Below, piece by piece: positions 60,089 through 64,000 of a DNA stretch of 64,000 bases. The notes beneath the pieces were generated by a model. The model worked only from the letters and a program-made list of their open reading frames with translations, did no database searches and was not told where the DNA came from. The stretch spans positions 1,488,001 through 1,552,000 of the forward strand of contig NZ_CP053435.1 of NCBI RefSeq assembly GCF_013127955.1, given 5' to 3'. The stretch comes from Spirosoma taeanense. Its GTDB lineage: Bacteria > Bacteroidota > Bacteroidia > Cytophagales > Spirosomataceae. Both the position numbers and the translations under genes were made by a program. How positions within the stretch are numbered: position 1 is the first letter of the stretch; the number at the start of each line of letters is the position of its first letter.

Positions 60089-61612
60089 TTACTTTAACGA
60101 ACGGGTGGCGCTTGCTCCGCTAGATACGTTCAGGCTGGGGGTGGTAGTGATGGTTTCCAGCCTAGTCTTCTCTAATTCAATGCTGCCGACTTTTAGCTTA
60201 GTTAATTCAGGCAGAACCAGCCCGGCAATGATGAAAAGAAGCGACGCGAAAGTTATGAGGCCATAAAACCCTTCGGTTAAGAGTCGTTCGGGCTTCTGAT
60301 CTGCATTTTCAATCCAGGCTCGTTCAATGCGAACGTTTTCTCCCATTAATTGCTCCCATCGGGCAATCAACGAATCCGGATGATTGAAAGACAAACGCGC
60401 AAAACGGGTTAGCTTGACATCCCCCGCCGAATCCAGTTTCAGCAGTGGTTGAATTCGGCTGGGCTGAATATAGCATGCGACATTGGGCTGGGTTATTGCT
60501 CTGACAAAGCTCGTTTCCCGGAAAAAGAAAACGATTTGGGTCGCTATAAGAATAAAAGCGGCCATCATCACAACCAACGTACCTTTCAGACCTCGGGTGC
60601 TGATCTCCCGAACAGGCGATGTTTGTTTTCGGTACTGATTCAACTGATTAACGGCTTGCCTAGCTTCAAACCCATTGTGAGCATATTTCGATTCTGTGAT
60701 TTTCTTAAAATGAACTAGAGCCTTATCAATATATCTCTGGGACTCCTGCGCAAATTGGTAACGTTGCACCAGATTGCCTTTCTTCTCACGGGCCTGTATT
60801 TGTTTTATCTGACAATAGCCGTTAAGGTATCTGACGGTATGGCTTTCGGTCGGCGTAATTTTTCGGGAGTAATTTCCGTAGGTTTCAGCTCTTAAAGCTT
60901 TATCCAAAAACTCGACGGCTGCCCTATATCGACCTTCGGCTTCAACAGCGTCCTCATTTTCATGCGCTTTGTCGCCCAGCCGGGCGTAGAGTCTTCCCGA
61001 CAAGATGAGCGCGTCGAGGTGGGTTTCGTCGGTTATGCGCCGAATAAATGCGAGGTGCTCCTCGGCCGGGTTGAACTGGTCGAGTTCAATGAGCATTTCG
61101 GCCATGCTAGCCCGGGTATTCAGGTCATTCGGATCCAGTCGGCGCGCCTGTTCAAAAGCTATCAGTGCATCATTCCATTTTTTTAATTTCTGGTACACAA
61201 TCCCAAGGCCCGTGCGGCCCTCAACCAGATCGGGGTTTAGCTGGATGGCTTTCTGAAAGGATAGTTTGGCTTCCTCCAGACGTGACAAAAAACTCTGAAA
61301 CTCGCCTTGGTATCGGTAATCGCCGTCGTTCCAGCTCGAACGGGGTTTTTTGGCGAGGAGTTCGATGCCTTGCTGAGCGTAATTGCCCAGCTTACTTTCC
61401 TCGTTCATTGTATCGCCATTCGCCGACGTATTATATTCGATCTGTTTCTGATACAACTGGCAAAGAAGCAGGATGAAAAGTGCGCTGCTTGGGTTTCGGG
61501 ACAGGGATTCGGTCAGATGAGTTTCGGCAGCGCCGAAATCATAGTCTACTGAAAACAAAATACTCCCCAGATACGCTCTGAAATCATTGGGAACATAATT
61601 ATTCGTTATCAT
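60089..61612 (-). CDS. Tetratricopeptide repeat protein with membrane spans
   Basis: 507 residues. Several TPR pairs in the first 230 residues, for example LVEGRTGLGIVYQKLKKWND and LNTRASMAEMLIELDQFNP. Two hydrophobic spans follow (LVVMMAAFILIATQIVFFF and LITFASLLFIIAGLVLPEL), with an extracytoplasmic segment between them. It starts 10 bp after the stop of the larger TPR gene, so the two are one operon. Scaffold role likely; partners unknown. Confidence 0.8.
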   Translation of the reverse strand: MITNNYVPNDFRAYLGSILFSVDYDFGAAETHLTESLSRNPSSALFILLLCQLYQKQIEYNTSANGDTMNEESKLGNYAQQGIELLAKKPRSSWNDGDYRYQGEFQSFLSRLEEAKLSFQKAIQLNPDLVEGRTGLGIVYQKLKKWNDALIAFEQARRLDPNDLNTRASMAEMLIELDQFNPAEEHLAFIRRITDETHLDALILSGRLYARLGDKAHENEDAVEAEGRYRAAVEFLDKALRAETYGNYSRKITPTESHTVRYLNGYCQIKQIQAREKKGNLVQRYQFAQESQRYIDKALVHFKKITESKYAHNGFEARQAVNQLNQYRKQTSPVREISTRGLKGTLVVMMAAFILIATQIVFFFRETSFVRAITQPNVACYIQPSRIQPLLKLDSAGDVKLTRFARLSFNHPDSLIARWEQLMGENVRIERAWIENADQKPERLLTEGFYGLITFASLLFIIAGLVLPELTKLKVGSIELEKTRLETITTTPSLNVSSGASATRSLK

Positions 61613-61622
61613 GGCTGGCAGG

Positions 61623-63434
61623 TTAAAGCTGATTCTGGTAGTTCATCTTAGCCTCGTTCCATTCGGCTCGGGCGAGCGCATAACGGCCTTTCTTCTCGAG
61701 CACGTGCGCCAGATTGTGCCGGGCGTAGGCATGCTGCGGGTCTTTTTCGAGCGCTGCTCGGTAAAGTCTCATCGCTTCGTCCAACTCTTTAAAATCTAGG
61801 TAGATATTGCCCGTCAGATAGTCAATTTCAGCGGTGCGGAGTTTTTTACCTGATTCATCTTCTCCCACACCGGCGTACCGGGCGTACGCTTTCTGGCTAA
61901 CTGCCAGTGCATCTTCTTTTTTACGCAGGGCAGAATAGCACAGTATTAAGCTTTCAATGACGAAGTATTCGTCCGGCTTTAGTCGAAAAGCGGTGTGGAA
62001 GTTTGACTCGGCCAGATCGAACAGGCGCTCATCTATATACGTATAGCCGAGGTAATAATGGGCAAGGTATTGATACTCAGATTCAATCCGGGCCGCTTCG
62101 GTAAACCTACTTCTGGCTTCAGCATAGTGGAACAGGTAATAATGACATAATCCTAGGTTTATGAGCACGTCCGCGTCCATAAAAGGCTGCGGCATAGCCC
62201 AGCTATAAGCGGTGTAAGCCCGCTGTGCTTTGTCCCATTGGCCTAGATTGTAAAACTCATCGGCTATTGATCGGGCATTGTCTGAACCAGGGGTAAGCTG
62301 GAGTGTTTCCTGCCAGTGCGTCCATACTTCCTCTAAATCGGTATCCTGCCGTAAAATTGAATTTCCAATTTCATAGTGAAGCCTTCCCAGCGTTTGGTTA
62401 ACCGCCTTGATTGGGTCTGTCTGGCCAGTCTGAATAGCGTTTAAGGAATCGCTATCGGAGTGAGGGACTTGTGGTTTATCACGCAATTCATCGACTTGTT
62501 GTCGGGCAACGTCGATGGCCTGTCGGTAAAGTTGCCGGGCCTGTTTTTCTTGTTTCCTGTGCAGATAGGTATCGGCCTGCGCTTTGATGACAAAGGCATC
62601 CGTCGGATCGAGCAATTGGGCTCGTTTGTAGGCTTCTTCGGCCTGTTCGTACCGGGCAAGCTGAAACGCCATATCGCCGATCATCTTTTCTCTTTTGAAA
62701 GGAGCAATCAGATTGGGCTGCGCAACCAGAAAATCGATTACGTCCTGATGGGAGCGTAACGTATCTCCACCAATCCAGTACAAAACCCGTTCGGCCAAAT
62801 CGGGCGATGGTGACTTTGTTAGGCTCAGCTTGTATTTCTCCAGTGATTCTTCCGGCCTTTTCAGACGATGCAGTACGTACCCCCAATCTGCGTAACTTTC
62901 GGCATGATGGGGATTGAGTTGGGTTGCTTTACTAAGTAATTGTTCTGCTAGATTAGGTTTATCATTTATCAGCTTACTTGCCTGATTATACAGATGCTGG
63001 GCAATGTCAAGGACCTTGAAGGTATTCAAACCCGGATTCTTACTAAGATAGGTTTCTATAACTCCAAGAGCTTCATCTGGCTTCTCACTGGCTATAAATT
63101 CATCGAACTTTTTCAGTTCGAGCACGACCGGTAACGTGTCGGCCTGCTGAATATAGACCTGCGCTTCGTTTTCCTTGTCGAGCTGAATCAGGCAACCTGC
63201 TATGGATAGTAATACTAGAGCATCGTTAGGGAAAGTTTTGTCTGTTTCTTCAAAGACCTGCAGTGCCTTTTCATAGTCTCCCTCTTGAAAATAAGTATTA
63301 CCCTTGCCAAGCCAAGCATCCCGATTTAATGGCTCCTGCCCAATAATAGTATCAAACTCGACCCGGGCTTCTGCGTATCTCTTAGATTCATAAAGCTGAT
63401 TAGCTTTGGTAAGCAAATCTTTAGCAGTAGACAT
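61623..63434 (-). CDS. Tetratricopeptide repeat protein
   Basis: 603 residues made almost entirely of TPR-type helix pairs, for example ANQLYESKRYAEARVEFDTII, GNTYFQEGDYEKALQVFEET, AYTAYSWAMPQPFMDADVLI and HARHNLAHVLEKKGRYALAR-like sequence near the end. No signal peptide or membrane span. Probably a cytoplasmic scaffold. It precedes the membrane TPR protein at 60089 by 10 bp and so is co-expressed. Confidence 0.85.
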   Translation of the reverse strand: MSTAKDLLTKANQLYESKRYAEARVEFDTIIGQEPLNRDAWLGKGNTYFQEGDYEKALQVFEETDKTFPNDALVLLSIAGCLIQLDKENEAQVYIQQADTLPVVLELKKFDEFIASEKPDEALGVIETYLSKNPGLNTFKVLDIAQHLYNQASKLINDKPNLAEQLLSKATQLNPHHAESYADWGYVLHRLKRPEESLEKYKLSLTKSPSPDLAERVLYWIGGDTLRSHQDVIDFLVAQPNLIAPFKREKMIGDMAFQLARYEQAEEAYKRAQLLDPTDAFVIKAQADTYLHRKQEKQARQLYRQAIDVARQQVDELRDKPQVPHSDSDSLNAIQTGQTDPIKAVNQTLGRLHYEIGNSILRQDTDLEEVWTHWQETLQLTPGSDNARSIADEFYNLGQWDKAQRAYTAYSWAMPQPFMDADVLINLGLCHYYLFHYAEARSRFTEAARIESEYQYLAHYYLGYTYIDERLFDLAESNFHTAFRLKPDEYFVIESLILCYSALRKKEDALAVSQKAYARYAGVGEDESGKKLRTAEIDYLTGNIYLDFKELDEAMRLYRAALEKDPQHAYARHNLAHVLEKKGRYALARAEWNEAKMNYQNQL

Positions 63435-63590
63435 AAATGTATGGTTAAAGAAAGGTAAGGGGCAAAATGGTAGGCCTGTAAAAAATGTCTCGTATAACTA
63501 AATTAAATAAGTTTACCTATAAGTATTCATGCAGATTCATCCTTTGAGTTAACGGTTATATCAAAGCCTAAATACAAGTACTCCAAAACA

Positions 63591-63615
63591 AAAAACCACC
63601 CGACGGGTGGTTTTT
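63591..63615 (-). terminator. Terminator of the helicase gene
   Basis: 11-bp stem AAAAACCACCC / GGGTGGTTTTT with a GAC loop; on the minus strand it is followed by T residues. It lies 63 bp after the stop at 63678. Confidence 0.8.
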
Positions 63616-63677
63616 TATTATATAAACGAGTTTATGATCAGCGATTATTGACTATGAACATACTCGTTGATTGAAGT

Positions 63678-64000
63678 TTACCGTGCAATTTCGATATTCA
63701 CCCGGCGGCCTTTGATGGTGTTGCCTTCCATGGCGTCAACAACCCGGTTAGCAACGTCCTTCGGAACGTCCACGTAGGTGAACTTGTCGAAAATGTCGAT
63801 GCTGCCGATGCTATTGCCCGGAATGTTGGCTTCGCCTGCAATTGCGCCGACGATGTCGCCCGGCCGAACGTAATCCTTACGTCCGATGGTCACCATCAGG
63901 CGGGTCATGTTGGCTTCGCGTTCGCGTGGAGCCCGCTGTTCGTCACGATCAGCATACGGCTTCCGGTCGCCATCACGGCCAGCACCCCGGCGATCCTCAA
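63678..64000 (-). CDS. DEAD-box RNA helicase (DeaD-type), C-terminal end only
   Basis: The frame is open to the window edge, so the gene begins outside on the right. The visible part is a linker rich in Arg, Asp and Gly (DRRGAGRDGDRKPYADRDEQ), followed by the DbpA-type RNA-binding domain: MVTIGRKDYVRPGDIVGAIAGEANIPGNSIGSIDIFDKFTYVDVP...GRRVNIEIAR. This combination is typical of the C-terminus of CsdA/DeaD helicases, which act in ribosome assembly and cold adaptation. The helicase core itself is not seen. Confidence 0.88.
   Translation of the reverse strand, partial: EDRRGAGRDGDRKPYADRDEQRAPREREANMTRLMVTIGRKDYVRPGDIVGAIAGEANIPGNSIGSIDIFDKFTYVDVPKDVANRVVDAMEGNTIKGRRVNIEIAR

Noticed and set aside
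1..64000. tRNA, rRNA, CRISPR arrays, insertion sequences, prophage
   Set aside because: No cloverleaf, ribosomal, spacer-repeat, transposase or phage structural sequence was recognised on either strand.

Overview
The window looks like chromosomal DNA of a Bacteroidota bacterium of the order Cytophagales, most like Spirosoma and relatives. I infer this from about 50 percent GC, Bacteroidota-type promoters (TTG, then TAnnTTTG or TAnnTTCG), almost no strong Shine-Dalgarno sequences, many Rcp1-like single-domain response regulators, LytS/LytTR signalling, and the order parA-parB-DUF5683-dapB-lepB. I see no rRNA, tRNA, CRISPR array, prophage or intact insertion sequence.

Layout. 1-2.1 kb: two response regulators, a possible decayed gene and a small membrane protein. 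2.1-4.4 kb: an arsenic operon (arsR, arsM, ArsN-like acetyltransferase, arsC) with two ArsR-type operators and no efflux pump. 4.6-7.1 kb: a glycosyltransferase followed closely by a histidine kinase with an RsbRD-like N-terminal domain. 7.1-9.7 kb: a periplasmic adaptor and a TolC-type channel without an inner-membrane pump. 9.9-19.4 kb: signalling and stress genes (two YtxH proteins, a Lmo0937-like peptide, a response regulator, an NtrC-type sigma-54 activator, a beta-barrel protein, another response regulator, a REC-PAS-kinase, a YdaT-like protein, a Cys-rich four-helix protein, a general stress protein 26-like protein, DUF3891). 19.4-23.4 kb: a D-erythronate-type sugar-acid module (kinase, dehydrogenase, GntP permease). 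23.5-27.7 kb: glgX, PA2169-type, DUF3140, DUF2945 and an OmpA lipoprotein.

28.1-36.6 kb: a secreted hydrolase, a phytase-like lipoprotein, a second RsbRD-type kinase with a divergent response regulator, an S9 peptidase and a GH130 enzyme. 36.8-39.9 kb: two small acidic proteins, isochorismate synthase, a hotdog thioesterase and a histidine phosphatase. 40.0-44.3 kb: a LytS/LytTR pair and three poorly known proteins. 44.4-51.7 kb: alanine dehydrogenase with a divergent Lrp/AsnC regulator, a flavoprotein, a divergent GH13-like enzyme, a membrane protein and a radical SAM protein. 51.9-60.1 kb: the parAB-DUF5683-dapB-lepB block, ung, apaG, a methyltransferase and a copper-monooxygenase-like lipoprotein. 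60.1-64 kb: two TPR proteins and the 3' end of a DeaD-type helicase.

The main system-level hypothesis is a general-stress regulon. Several genes between 9.9 and 27.7 kb belong to families known from the SigB regulons of Bacillus and Listeria. They surround a sigma-54 activator, several have sigma-54-like boxes upstream, and the window carries two paralogous kinases with an RsbR-type sensory domain. Bacteroidota lack SigB, so this may be a different wiring of the same output. The link is inference.
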